33,062 bases of DNA from a virus. The stretch spans positions 1 through 33,062 of IMG/VR virus record IMGVR_UViG_3300011114_000728. One strand, 5' to 3'. Positions 14,301 to 22,022 of this stretch are shown piece after piece; within the stretch, counting starts at the first letter, position 1; the number at the start of each line of letters is the position of its first letter. The notes under the pieces are model-generated. The model saw only the letters and a list, made by a program, of their open reading frames with translations. It was not told the DNA's origin and ran no database searches. The position numbers and the translations under genes were made by a program.

Positions 14301-15623
14301 ATGGCAGCAGCAGCAACAGCCACAGGATTTCTTGAGCTAAACATCGCGGGATTCGACAAGGCAATCTCGACCGCGAAAAAGGCGCTTGTCGCATTGACTG
14401 CTGTTTTCGCGGTATTCAAGACGGCAAATTTCTGGAAAGAGGGGATTGAGGGAGCAATCAATTTTGGAAACGAGATTTTTCACGCCAGCCAGCGACTTGG
14501 GGCAATGGACACCGGCAAGCTGTTAATCGCGCAGAAGATGCTCGAGAACGCGGGACTGGGCGCGGAGGAAGCTAGGACACAGATCAATGAACTTATCGAT
14601 AGTCAACGATCGATGGCCTCGCTTTTCGCGGGAACAACCGATTTTGCACAGGCACTTGAAAACGCCACGGCCAGCTATGGCTCGCAAGCGAAGGTTCTCA
14701 GCGAAAACGCGGAGAGACTAAGCAAAGTTTTCGAGATTATTCAAAGCGTCGGCAGTAAGCTGCAAACCTTCTTTCTTGCGATGACTGCGCGCTTTGTCAC
14801 GCCTTTGCTCGCAGTCTTGAATTTCCTTAATTCTATCGACTTGGCTGGGATCGGAGCTTCTTTTGGAGATGGAATTGCAAAGGCTGCCGCCTTTCTGGTT
14901 GGCATTGTAATCAATGGCAAAATTGGAGAAATTCTAGGGCTATCACTGAAGGTTGGCTTCATGATGGCAGTTGATTACCTAAAGGAAAAGCTAAGTGAGA
15001 TTCAAGAAACGCTTAAAAAATTTAAGTTCAATCCAAAAATCTTTGATGGAATTGTGCTGATATTTCAGGGCCTCGCAAAAATAATTGGAGGTGCTATAAA
15101 AGAATCGATAGTTAGCGCACTGAGTAACATCACTATTTTAGGAATGCCAATTTTGTCTGATGACAAAAAAGAGCAGTTATCAACGGAAGCGGCAAAAGCA
15201 AGCAACAAGGGAAACAAGATGCTTGCCAAGGGACAAGATAAACTTGAAAGCGCCGGTGGAATTTTTGGAGGCATTGGGGGATTCATCAAGGGTATAACCA
15301 CACCAACCGAAGGAGCTGCCGATAAGCTATCAGGACTTGTTGCGGATGCCTTAAAGGCGGGAGAAGATTACATAACAAAGGGTGCAGGCAATCAATCTAA
15401 AGCTAAATCCAGAACCGAGGCATTTGGCGCGCAAGACCCTTACAAGGTGATTGCATCCAGCATGGCTAAGGTCGGAGGCGGTGGAGGCTATATGGTGCAA
15501 GGAATGACCATTGAGGCGCGCAACCAGATCAAGATGATTCGACAGCAGGAATTTACAAACGAGCTTATTAAGGCGCAAACCAAGGCAATCGAAAAGCAAG
15601 GCCAGGACAAGATGAAAAAGTAA
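14301..15623 (+). CDS. tape measure protein (short)
   Basis: 440 residues, directly after the chaperone region. It has an Ala-rich N-terminus, coiled-coil-like stretches (about 30-150) and several long hydrophobic segments (KKALVALTAVFAVFKTANFW; FVTPLLAVLNFLN; AAFLVGIVING; IVLIFQGLAKIIGGAI), all typical of tape measures, which span the tail lumen and set its length. At 440 residues it predicts a tail well under half the length of lambda's (gpH 853 residues). No lytic transglycosylase or peptidase domain is seen. Codons in the middle look more AT-rich than the flanking genes. Confidence 0.72.
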   Translation: MAAAATATGFLELNIAGFDKAISTAKKALVALTAVFAVFKTANFWKEGIEGAINFGNEIFHASQRLGAMDTGKLLIAQKMLENAGLGAEEARTQINELIDSQRSMASLFAGTTDFAQALENATASYGSQAKVLSENAERLSKVFEIIQSVGSKLQTFFLAMTARFVTPLLAVLNFLNSIDLAGIGASFGDGIAKAAAFLVGIVINGKIGEILGLSLKVGFMMAVDYLKEKLSEIQETLKKFKFNPKIFDGIVLIFQGLAKIIGGAIKESIVSALSNITILGMPILSDDKKEQLSTEAAKASNKGNKMLAKGQDKLESAGGIFGGIGGFIKGITTPTEGAADKLSGLVADALKAGEDYITKGAGNQSKAKSRTEAFGAQDPYKVIASSMAKVGGGGGYMVQGMTIEARNQIKMIRQQEFTNELIKAQTKAIEKQGQDKMKK

Positions 15624-15626
15624 CGT

Positions 15627-16364
15627 ATGCCAGCCATTCAGATCGGAACATTTACAGCGCAGTATCAGCCGGACGGCGACGACGTAAGGCAGGGACCGGA
15701 CGGCAGCGGCGAGGCCGTGCTCACATACAAGGTGACATCGGCAGGATTTACGCTGTCCAGCATTCCGAATCCGCTTTCGCCGCATCCGGCATACCCGGCG
15801 TTGAAACTTTACGAAGCGCAAGCCAAGCGGGAGCCCGGCAACGTGATGGCCGTTACTTGCACCTATCGCGGCGTGATCGTCGGCAACAAATACACCTACT
15901 CGCAACAGGAGTTCAGCGTGAACACCAGCGCAGAGCCGGTTGAAACGCACCCAAGGTTCGCGTTTCCAGTCAATAATCCGCCTGTTTCGCCGACGGAACT
16001 TGCCACGATTCAGAAGTTTCTCGATAACAACACAGTTCCGGTTTATACAAAGGCCGTTGGGGGAGCAACGGATGCGGGAGTTCTGCTCTACAACAAAAAG
16101 CGCCGTGGAATTGACTCGTTTCTAAACATCGGAGGAACTTACAAGCTAACATATATTCAGGACAATATCCCGAGCATTTACTCAGGCATCGGGAACATCA
16201 TTCTTTCTCCTCCGCTCGCTCCTGTGTTACCCGGAGACCGCAACTACCTTTACACCGCGATCAACTGGCGCAAGCAAGGCGGAGTGGTGACGGTTTCCGA
16301 GGAATACACAATGAGCGGCATTGCGGGTTGGGACCCGGATTTATATTCACTATTCAAACGATAA
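15627..16364 (+). CDS. minor tail protein, hypothetical
   Basis: A 245-residue beta-rich protein with many Pro, Tyr and Thr residues (IQIGTFTAQYQPDGDDV at the start, a NIGGTYKLTYIQDNIPSIY stretch near the end, C-terminal WDPDLYSLFKR). Following the tape measure, it could fill the distal-tail or tip adaptor role of lambda M/L, but I see no diagnostic motif. It starts four bases after the upstream stop. Confidence 0.55.
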   Translation: MPAIQIGTFTAQYQPDGDDVRQGPDGSGEAVLTYKVTSAGFTLSSIPNPLSPHPAYPALKLYEAQAKREPGNVMAVTCTYRGVIVGNKYTYSQQEFSVNTSAEPVETHPRFAFPVNNPPVSPTELATIQKFLDNNTVPVYTKAVGGATDAGVLLYNKKRRGIDSFLNIGGTYKLTYIQDNIPSIYSGIGNIILSPPLAPVLPGDRNYLYTAINWRKQGGVVTVSEEYTMSGIAGWDPDLYSLFKR

Positions 16365-16370
16365 ACCAAT

Positions 16371-16748
16371 ATGGCAAACGAACTACAAGCAACAGCGCAA
16401 CTGAGCTACACCAAAGACAACGCGCGGATGGCAGTGCAGGCAACCGTGTCCATTACGGTGGCTGGAACCAAATACTGCGATGTCGTGCAAAACATAGGCA
16501 CCGCGCGCGAAGACATTGTTTTTGGCGACATCGGAACGCCGGGATACTTCATGGTTCAAAACCTGGACGCAACCAACTACGTTGAGCTTTCGTCCGATGC
16601 CGGATCAACCTATTCTATCAAGCTGACGCCAGCGGCCAGCGCGACCGTTGGAGGCGGCGCGGCGATGGTGGCAAACAACGGGGCAACATGGTCGGCACGG
16701 GCAAACACCGCCGCGTGTAATATCAGCGTCCAAGCCGTCTCTCCGTAA
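16371..16748 (+). CDS. small beta-sandwich virion protein, hypothetical
   Basis: 125 residues, rich in Ala, Thr, Val and Asn, with alternating hydrophobic strands (VSITVAGTKYCDVVQNIG, GYFMVQNLDATNYVELS, SYSIKLTPAASATVGGG). The composition suggests an immunoglobulin-like or jelly-roll structural protein of tail or fibre. It is coupled to the next gene by TAATG. No specific family recognised. Confidence 0.55.
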   Translation: MANELQATAQLSYTKDNARMAVQATVSITVAGTKYCDVVQNIGTAREDIVFGDIGTPGYFMVQNLDATNYVELSSDAGSTYSIKLTPAASATVGGGAAMVANNGATWSARANTAACNISVQAVSP

Positions 16749-17257
16749 TGCAATCCAACAACAAGCTGCCGACGTTTCGAGCAGGGGATTCCCTAGCCAA
16801 TCAGCTAACGGAAACCAAGCTGACGCAGCTTGTCGAATACGTGCGCGGAAACACTCCTGTCGCTGGCGTTGGCGTTCGAGTGACGCGAACCACAAGCGGA
16901 TCGCTGATTGAGGCCGTGAAGCCTCGCATGCCGTCGGGATCGTTCAGTCCTGGATACATTCTAGGCTCTACCAATTACGGAAGCTCGACCGCAGGGCCGG
17001 GAGGCATTACCGGTCCGTGGGGAGGAAGCGCAGACACGCAGAGCGGCGATCCGAATAACGCCTTCTCGGACACATGGGACGCCGACCGGCCGCCGCGAAA
17101 CACCAGCAACGCCAACACCAACGGCGTAAAATTGACTCTTTTGCGGTGCGTGACCGGAAGCTCAACCAAATTTTTCATTCGCTCGCCTGAGGTGGACAGC
17201 GCCGGCAGGATAATGCACATCCCAGGCGAGACGCTTCTGATCGAGCTTGCCATCTAG
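16748..17257 (+). CDS. hypothetical virion-associated protein
   Basis: 169 residues. The N-terminus is helical (FRAGDSLANQLTETKLTQLV); the middle is a Gly/Ser/Pro-rich, low-complexity linker (GSFSPGYILGSTNYGSSTAG); the C-terminus is beta-like. A helical anchor plus flexible linker is common in tail-tip or fibre-attachment proteins, and the fibre gene follows. I do not recognise a family. Confidence 0.5.
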   Translation: MQSNNKLPTFRAGDSLANQLTETKLTQLVEYVRGNTPVAGVGVRVTRTTSGSLIEAVKPRMPSGSFSPGYILGSTNYGSSTAGPGGITGPWGGSADTQSGDPNNAFSDTWDADRPPRNTSNANTNGVKLTLLRCVTGSSTKFFIRSPEVDSAGRIMHIPGETLLIELAI

Positions 17258-17265
17258 TTTTTCTC

Positions 17266-17293
17266 TTTACGAAACGCAGTTTCACTGTAAATA
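17266..17293 (+). promoter_or_regulatory. weak promoter candidate before the fibre gene
   Basis: In the 42-base gap before the fibre gene, TTTACG (17266-17271) and TAAATA (17288-17293) are 16 bp apart, with GAAAC-GCA-GTTTC (17271-17283) as a small inverted repeat between them. The gap is visibly AT-rich compared with its surroundings. The hexamers are poor matches, so this is only a candidate. Confidence 0.25.
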
Positions 17294-17299
17294 AATCCC

Positions 17300-19036
17300 A
17301 TGCCGTCCGCCATCGTCAAAACGATCTTCTTCGACCTCGACAAACTAGCGTGGACGATTACCGCCGGCGGCAATGCACTTTTGCAGCCGCTGACTATCGG
17401 CCAGAACGACACCATTGATTTCAATGTGCAGTTCATCAAAGGCGGCGTGGCGCAAACCCTGACCTCGCCGACGTTCAGCGCGGGAATCAAGGTTCTGAAC
17501 GGATTCAGCGATGCCTTTGTCGTTCAGTTCGGAGCTCCTACGGGAACGCCGCCGACCTACACATTCACAGCGACGATTTCCTCAACGGAGCTTTCCGCCG
17601 CGCTACTAACCGGCGTGCAGTTTGCTATTGAGTTTCGGGACTCGACAAACGGCATCGTGACGCTTCCGGCGCTGACGCTGAACATCGTAGCGAGCTACAC
17701 GATCAGCGGCACCACGCCAACCAGCGCGAACGGCACGCTCAACGTGACCGCAGGCAAGACAGTCACATTCCCGCAAAGCCTCACCTTTCCTAGCTCTCTA
17801 GGCACAAACACGTTCCAGCTTTCTACAGACGGCGCTGGCACACTCACATGGACGGCGGCAGGCGGAGTAACAGACGGCGACAAGGGGGAGATCACGGTAA
17901 GCGCAAGCGGTGCGACTTGGACTATCGACAACAATGTGGTGACGCTGGCGAAGCTAGCCCACATGGCTACCGCTCGCGTGATCGGTCGCACTACAGGTGG
18001 GACAGGCTCACCGGAACTGCTGACCATCAGCGGCACTGGCAGCGTGGCGATGACCAACACGCCGACGCTTGTGACTCCGGTGCTGGGAGCAGCCACGGCT
18101 ACTTCCATCAATGGCATTCCTATTTACGGAGACGCCACAGCACTTGGAATTGACATGACTGCTACTGGAGGGGCGCTAGACACAAGCGCAGGAGGTGGGA
18201 GCATATCTACCTCCACGAACGGCGGCAGCATCGACACCAGCGGCGGCGGCGGCTCCATCGACACTACAGGCACAGGCAGCATCCAGCTAGGAGTCACCGG
18301 AACGCGCACGACCTTCACTGGCGCGGCAAGCGGCACGAACAAGTCAATTGCGCTTCCTAACCTATCCGGCACCGTAGTCGTGACAGCCAGCGTTGGCACC
18401 ACAGCCACACATGCGTTGTTTGCAAATACCACCGGATTCCCTGCCTATCGTGCGATAGCCACGGCAGACATCGCCACCGCGCTGGCTTCACCGGGAACGA
18501 TTGGCAATACCGCCGCAGCTACAAGCGTCAAAATTGCAAACGGATCGGCTGCTTCAACAGCTTTGCAAATTGGGGCTGTTTCAAATGGAATCTATTCACC
18601 CAGCGGAGCAGGAACAGATGTAGGTATTAGCACAAATGGTTCATTAGTGGCATTTTGGAATAGCAGTTGGGGCCTTGTTGCATTGCAACCAATTATTCCT
18701 AACTCAAACGGCTTAACATCAGTGGGAACTTCTGGCTTAAGGTGGAGCAATGTGTTTTCTGTTCTAGGCAATTTCAGCGGTGCGGTGACCTGCTCGACCA
18801 CCTTAGCAGTCAGCTCAACGACTACGATGACCGGACTGCTTACGGCTAATGGTGGCATTACTGTTGTTGGCGGCACAAACTTGTTGACTACAAATACAGC
18901 TTTGACTGGCTTCAGCGGATCTAACTCTGCCACTATGTATTATGCTACTGATTCGCCAGTTTCTGGAGAGCCAACAAAGTGGATAGCTATCAACGACAAC
19001 GGAACAACTCGATACATACCAACTTGGAGTGCCTAA
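17300..19036 (+). CDS. tail fibre/receptor-binding protein
   Basis: 578 residues, nearly all Gly, Ser, Thr, Ala, Asn and Val, as in beta-helical phage fibres. An N-terminal domain (~1-140) with IFFDLDKLAW is followed by strand-rich repeats. Residues ~288-330 contain serial GGxIxT rungs (GGALDTS, GGSISTS, GGSIDTS, GGSIDTT), suggesting a regular beta-solenoid. The end (WIAINDNGTTRYIPTW) resembles C-terminal tips of other fibres. It is the last tail gene before lysis, so host recognition is the likely role. The last third looks more AT-rich, perhaps a swapped specificity region. Confidence 0.75.
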   Translation: MPSAIVKTIFFDLDKLAWTITAGGNALLQPLTIGQNDTIDFNVQFIKGGVAQTLTSPTFSAGIKVLNGFSDAFVVQFGAPTGTPPTYTFTATISSTELSAALLTGVQFAIEFRDSTNGIVTLPALTLNIVASYTISGTTPTSANGTLNVTAGKTVTFPQSLTFPSSLGTNTFQLSTDGAGTLTWTAAGGVTDGDKGEITVSASGATWTIDNNVVTLAKLAHMATARVIGRTTGGTGSPELLTISGTGSVAMTNTPTLVTPVLGAATATSINGIPIYGDATALGIDMTATGGALDTSAGGGSISTSTNGGSIDTSGGGGSIDTTGTGSIQLGVTGTRTTFTGAASGTNKSIALPNLSGTVVVTASVGTTATHALFANTTGFPAYRAIATADIATALASPGTIGNTAAATSVKIANGSAASTALQIGAVSNGIYSPSGAGTDVGISTNGSLVAFWNSSWGLVALQPIIPNSNGLTSVGTSGLRWSNVFSVLGNFSGAVTCSTTLAVSSTTTMTGLLTANGGITVVGGTNLLTTNTALTGFSGSNSATMYYATDSPVSGEPTKWIAINDNGTTRYIPTWSA

Positions 19037-19040
19037 TTTT

Positions 19041-19505
19041 ATGAAAGACCTATTCACCATCCAAACCGAATCCGGCCAACTCTGGCTCGACATCAAAGCG
19101 CACCTTGACGCGAAAGACGCGGAGCTTGCCAAGCTAACCGCTAGCCATGCCGAAGCTATCGCCGCCAAAGACGCGCAACTTGCAGAGCAAATTGACGAGG
19201 CTTGGAAGGAAACTAAAACCATTGCTAGAAAACACGCCGCTGCCATCACTGAGCTAGAATCCCAGCACGCCGCTGACCTAGCTGCCGCCGTAGAAGCCGA
19301 GGGACGCGCCGTTCACAACCGACTCGACGCTCTAGTGCAGGCAGGCCAAGAGGCGCACGCAGCAGGCGACCTCGACGCTCTTGGCAAGGTGCTGGCTGCG
19401 GCTTACGCTCACACCTCCAAGGCACGTCGTGCAAAGCTGGAAGCCGACCTAGCCGCCGCGCAGTCCGCAGTCGCTGCAGCCGCCGACAAGCTCGCCGCGC
19501 TCTGA
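19041..19505 (+). CDS. alanine-rich coiled-coil protein
   Basis: 154 residues, almost entirely predicted helix with heptad-like repeats (LAKLTASHAEAIAAKDAQLA; AAITELESQHAADLAAAVEA) and an Ala/Lys/Asp-rich C-terminus. The ATG at 19041 is chosen; a GTG at 19029 in the same frame would overlap the fibre stop. It may be a fibre-associated or chaperone protein, given its place right after the fibre, but no family is recognised. Confidence 0.6.
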   Translation: MKDLFTIQTESGQLWLDIKAHLDAKDAELAKLTASHAEAIAAKDAQLAEQIDEAWKETKTIARKHAAAITELESQHAADLAAAVEAEGRAVHNRLDALVQAGQEAHAAGDLDALGKVLAAAYAHTSKARRAKLEADLAAAQSAVAAAADKLAAL

Positions 19506-19510
19506 CACCT

Positions 19511-19810
19511 ATGAGCGACGAGGAAAGGCAGCATCAAGACCTCAGCGACATCCGCGCCATCGCGGAGAAGTCCTTCGGCTTTATCCGCATGGTGCTTGCT
19601 CCTTTGATCGCGCTAGGCATCGCCTCCCTTGTAGGCGGCTGCTGGCAAGTCCACGACATGGGCCGGGACTTTAAGGCAATGCAGACGCAACAGAGTGAGC
19701 TAAATGCGAAGTTGGAGTCCATGAACGAGAAGGTGCTGCGGATGTTTTACGCGGGCGGATGGGACAAGCGGGAGGTGCCAGGTCGAGCAGGCAAGGACGC
19801 GGTGCAGTAG
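19511..19810 (+). CDS. single-TM membrane protein, holin/antiholin candidate
   Basis: 99 residues with one strong transmembrane segment (about 26-45, MVLAPLIALGIASLVGGCW), preceded by an acidic N-terminus and followed by a helical charged tail (QSELNAKLESMNEKVLRM). It opens the lysis cassette, before the spanin, a second membrane protein and the endolysin. Small one-TM proteins there are often holin partners or antiholins. No sequence family recognised. Confidence 0.5.
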   Translation: MSDEERQHQDLSDIRAIAEKSFGFIRMVLAPLIALGIASLVGGCWQVHDMGRDFKAMQTQQSELNAKLESMNEKVLRMFYAGGWDKREVPGRAGKDAVQ

Positions 19811-19861
19811 AGCGTTGCGCTTCGCTGTTGACCACGGGCTAAACGGTGGCAAGGTGACCGC

Positions 19862-20371
19862 GTGAACCCGCGAACTATTAGCCTGCTGTCAACGGCGCGG
19901 AATTTGATAGTTCTCACAATTCTCCTGACCTCATGCCAAAGCGCACCGACCAAAGCTCGCAAGATCATGGGGCCGATGACGAAGAGTGCCGCACAGGCAA
20001 GCGCGCTAGTCGAGCGACAGACCGGAAGCATAGCAAGGCTACAGGGAAGCGTGATGGACGCCTCGCAGACGGCAAAGCGGCTCGCCGCAAGCCGACCGGA
20101 CGGCGACACAGCCGCTCTAATTCTTTCCCTCCGCATCGCAACGAGCGAGACGGATTTGCTACGTGGAACGAATGACGACCTCAGACTCAACATTGCCGGC
20201 ATGGAACTCGCCATCGCGCACGCGCAGGACAAGGTGGCGGTTGAGATCGCGGGGGCCGAGACGTGGAGGACGTGGGCGTGGCGCTGGTGGTGGGCGTTTT
20301 CGGCGACAGTTGCGACCATTGCTGCACTGGTATATTTTCGCCATTCAATCCCTCTCCTAAGATTCCTCTAA
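19862..20371 (+). CDS. unimolecular spanin (u-spanin) candidate
   Basis: 169 residues starting at GTG with AGGTG at 19853-19857. Residues 1-25 form a lipoprotein signal, LIVLTILLTSC, with lipobox L-T-S-C and the modified cysteine at 25; the +2 residue is Gln, which favours the outer membrane. Residues ~30-130 are a helical periplasmic region. A C-terminal transmembrane helix (142-159, WWWAFSATVATIAALVYF) follows with basic residues on its cytoplasmic side. An outer-membrane lipid anchor plus inner-membrane TM in one chain is the layout of phage T1 gp11, which fuses the two membranes at the end of lysis. Neighbouring holin and endolysin support this. Confidence 0.72.
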   Translation: MNPRTISLLSTARNLIVLTILLTSCQSAPTKARKIMGPMTKSAAQASALVERQTGSIARLQGSVMDASQTAKRLAASRPDGDTAALILSLRIATSETDLLRGTNDDLRLNIAGMELAIAHAQDKVAVEIAGAETWRTWAWRWWWAFSATVATIAALVYFRHSIPLLRFL

Positions 20372-20375
20372 CCAT

Positions 20376-20726
20376 ATGAAAATGATCACCCGCTACGGCT
20401 CGCCGCTCCTACTCTTCACCGCCTGCGTTGCATCTTGGCTATTGTCCTCGATGTGGACGGAGCAGTATCAAGCGAGCGTCGGGCCTGACTTCCTGACTCG
20501 GCTTCCCACGAAGGTAATCAACCTGGCCGTCGCGCTGCTTCTCACACGCTATCTTGTGGGCTTTGTGTTCCCGACTATCGGCAAATTCACAACAACCAGC
20601 GGAGGCAAAAAGGAAAGCCAGTTTGCGAATGCGTGGAAAAACGATCAAACCGACCCAAGACTATGGATTTCCGTTCTGGTTTATCTCGGAGCCTTATTTG
20701 TTCTCTCTCAGCTTTTGCTGGGATAG
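20376..20726 (+). CDS. three-TM membrane protein, probable class I-like holin
   Basis: 116 residues with three hydrophobic segments: about 7-26 (YGSPLLLFTACVASWLLSSM), 46-66 (VINLAVALLLTRYLVGFVF) and 96-114 (LWISVLVYLGALFVLSQLLL). Three TMs in ~100 residues and the place directly before the endolysin match class I holins, which form inner-membrane holes to release endolysin and trigger lysis. Its 3' end overlaps the endolysin 5' end by 64 bases. Family not identified by motif, so function is inferred from topology and context. Confidence 0.62.
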   Translation: MKMITRYGSPLLLFTACVASWLLSSMWTEQYQASVGPDFLTRLPTKVINLAVALLLTRYLVGFVFPTIGKFTTTSGGKKESQFANAWKNDQTDPRLWISVLVYLGALFVLSQLLLG

Positions 20727-21238
20727 CCTCGGCTGCTGAGGTAGATGCGCCAAGCAGCAAGCGACTGCTGCCTGTGGACGTGGCTGATTTGCTCAGGACG
20801 TTTGCAAGCTATGTCGGCATCAAAGAGTCTCCGATGGGCAGCAACAACGGCGTGATGGTCAACAAGTTCAACGCATCCTGTGGGCTTAAGCCATCCGACC
20901 ATGCCCCTTGGTGCGCCTCGGTAGCGCACTACGGCTACATGGTCAACGGCGCACCTGACCGACCCGGCGCCTACTCGCCAAGCTGGTATGCAAAGACGAG
21001 AGTTATACCTGCCGCGATGGTTCAGCCGGGAGACGTGGGACTGATCTACTTCCAAAGCAAGGGCCGATACGCGCACACCATCAGCGCCATCGAAAAGGTG
21101 AACCGTTCTGGCCGCATCGTATCCTCCTACACCACGCTCGAGGGTAATACGAACGCAATGGGAAGTAGGGAAGGCGACAGCTTTGCGCGAAGAGTAAGAC
21201 CAGCAGACACTGTAAAAATAGTAAGATGGACAAAATGA
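20663..21238 (+). CDS. endolysin, secreted CHAP-type peptidoglycan hydrolase
   Basis: 191 residues from ATG 20663 (a GTG at 20633 would add ten basic residues). An N-terminal signal, SLICSLSAFAGIASA followed by AE, has an A-x-A cleavage site at about residue 24. The catalytic domain shows the Cys of APWCASVAHYG (C84), the His of GRYAHTISAIE (H138) and a polar third position in TLEGNTN (E160/N162), the Cys-His-Glu/Asn order of CHAP amidase/endopeptidases, with QPGDVGLIYF before the His. It cleaves the peptide part of peptidoglycan. The signal implies Sec export, so lysis timing may depend on holin depolarisation less than in lambda. Confidence 0.85.
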   Translation: MDFRSGLSRSLICSLSAFAGIASAAEVDAPSSKRLLPVDVADLLRTFASYVGIKESPMGSNNGVMVNKFNASCGLKPSDHAPWCASVAHYGYMVNGAPDRPGAYSPSWYAKTRVIPAAMVQPGDVGLIYFQSKGRYAHTISAIEKVNRSGRIVSSYTTLEGNTNAMGSREGDSFARRVRPADTVKIVRWTK

Positions 21239-21492
21239 AAAAAACAAATGACACAAGATACGGGTTTAAAATCTTCAACGGCAGGGTCAAAGTTTATGTG
21301 AATGACTATGTGATGTTCACGTTTAACCAACTTGACTTCAAAGGCTACTACGCATACAAAGATGACACGCTTCTCTACGGCCTCGACATCTACCTGATGA
21401 ACGAAAAGGGAGGCGCGACCACTATGGAAATCTATTTTAAGACCAAAGAGAACTGGCTCGGCATCCTGCGCCTGCTGGATGAAAACCTATGA
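21235..21492 (+). CDS. hypothetical protein after the endolysin
   Basis: 85 residues from ATG 21235, which overlaps the endolysin stop by ATGA; an ATG at 21226 would add three residues. The sequence is strand-rich and aromatic (GFKIFNGRVKVYVNDYVMF, then FKGYYAYKDDTLLYGLDIY), with no cysteines or TM segment. Not recognised. It is coupled to the tiny membrane protein gene that follows. Confidence 0.6.
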   Translation: MKKTNDTRYGFKIFNGRVKVYVNDYVMFTFNQLDFKGYYAYKDDTLLYGLDIYLMNEKGGATTMEIYFKTKENWLGILRLLDENL

Positions 21493-21593
21493 TCCTGGCA
21501 GACTCCTATTCCGTCGGCGTCTCGTTCATCGCGCTGATCGGGCTCGTTATTTTTCTGTGGATCGTCTGGATCGCGGTGAGGGCGCAACCATGA
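21489..21593 (+). CDS. 34-residue single-TM membrane peptide
   Basis: A tiny gene coupled by ATGA at both ends. The product is almost only a transmembrane helix (GVSFIALIGLVIFLWIVWIA) with a short N-terminal tail and basic C-terminal end (VRAQP). Tiny membrane proteins near lysis genes often modulate holins or exclude superinfecting phage. The gene is too short for statistics, but the perfect coupling and hydrophobicity support it. Confidence 0.5.
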   Translation: MILADSYSVGVSFIALIGLVIFLWIVWIAVRAQP

Positions 21594-21673
21594 AGCCGCT
21601 TCACTGCTCGATCTGCTGGGCCGTTGCAGCGCTGGCGCTGGCCGGCGCCCTGCTCTGGACGGATAGAGAATAG
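21590..21673 (+). CDS. 27-residue membrane peptide
   Basis: Starts in the ATGA overlap with the preceding tiny gene and ends just before the big terminator. It has a short N-terminus with two cysteines (MKPLHCSICW), one hydrophobic stretch (AVAALALAGALLW) and an acidic end (TDRE). It could be a membrane-embedded lysis or exclusion accessory. Small size limits confidence. Confidence 0.4.
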   Translation: MKPLHCSICWAVAALALAGALLWTDRE

Positions 21674-21676
21674 CTT

Positions 21677-21752
21677 TGCGTCGAGGTGCCCGAACCCGCG
21701 AGGGCCGGGTGGGCTTTGTCTTGGCCCTCATACACCTCGACGCACTTTTTTT
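21677..21752 (+). terminator. large nested terminator ending the late region
   Basis: An outer perfect 12-bp stem, TGCGTCGAGGTG (21677-21688) with CACCTCGACGCA (21733-21744), encloses an inner 7-bp stem GAGGGCC/GGCCCTC (21700-21706, 21723-21729), and is followed after one C by seven Ts (21746-21752). The long two-stem structure is unusual for a simple terminator but the T-run is classical. It lies at the border between lysis and early genes, in the longest gene-free stretch (21674-21857). Confidence 0.85.
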
Positions 21753-21825
21753 GCAATTTTAAGGCGCTGAAAACCAGCGACTTGCAAACTAAATACAGGA
21801 AAGCGCAAAGTTTATTTTGACAAGT

Positions 21826-21852
21826 GCCCCACGCCGCCCCACTTTGCCCCAC
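21826..21852. repeat. three GCCCCAC iterons, 10-bp period
   Basis: GCCCCAC occurs at 21826-21832, 21836-21842 and 21846-21852, exactly one helical turn apart, ending five bases before the ATG of a small RHH-like gene. TTGACA, a perfect -35 hexamer, is at 21817-21822, with no convincing -10. Direct repeats at one-turn spacing on one DNA face are typical binding sites for RHH dimers, so this is a candidate autoregulatory operator; it would also cover the translation start region. Confidence 0.55.
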
Positions 21853-21857
21853 ACCAA

Positions 21858-22022
21858 ATGAAAACACGCCACGTTAGAATCCAAGGCTACATCTGCGAAA
21901 AGCTGATGTCGTTCTATAAAGACAACCCCTTTGCGCCTTCGCTTACCAATCTCGTAAACCGCGAACTGGCGGCAGCGATTAACGCAAAGCCAACCCGCAA
22001 ACCGCTGACGAAATCCAAATGA
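21858..22022 (+). CDS. small RHH-like DNA-binding protein candidate
   Basis: 54 residues. An N-terminal basic strand, KTRHVRIQGYI, a helix CEKLMSFYKDNP and a second helix starting at a Ser (SLTNLVNRELAAAI) follow the ribbon-helix-helix order, with a basic tail. It is the first gene after the late terminator and has CCCCAC iterons before it, a layout suited to an early-region regulator. The fold call is by pattern and less clear than for the protein at 2693. Confidence 0.5.
   Translation: MKTRHVRIQGYICEKLMSFYKDNPFAPSLTNLVNRELAAAINAKPTRKPLTKSK

Noticed and set aside
18165-18290. Gly-rich DNA repeats in the fibre gene as a DNA element
   Set aside because: Imperfect repeats in codon register encode GGSI-type rungs, explained by protein structure.
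21751-21787. Two TTGCAA hexamers in the late/early gap
   Set aside because: Neither has a -10-like hexamer 15-19 bases downstream, so they were not added to the promoter set.
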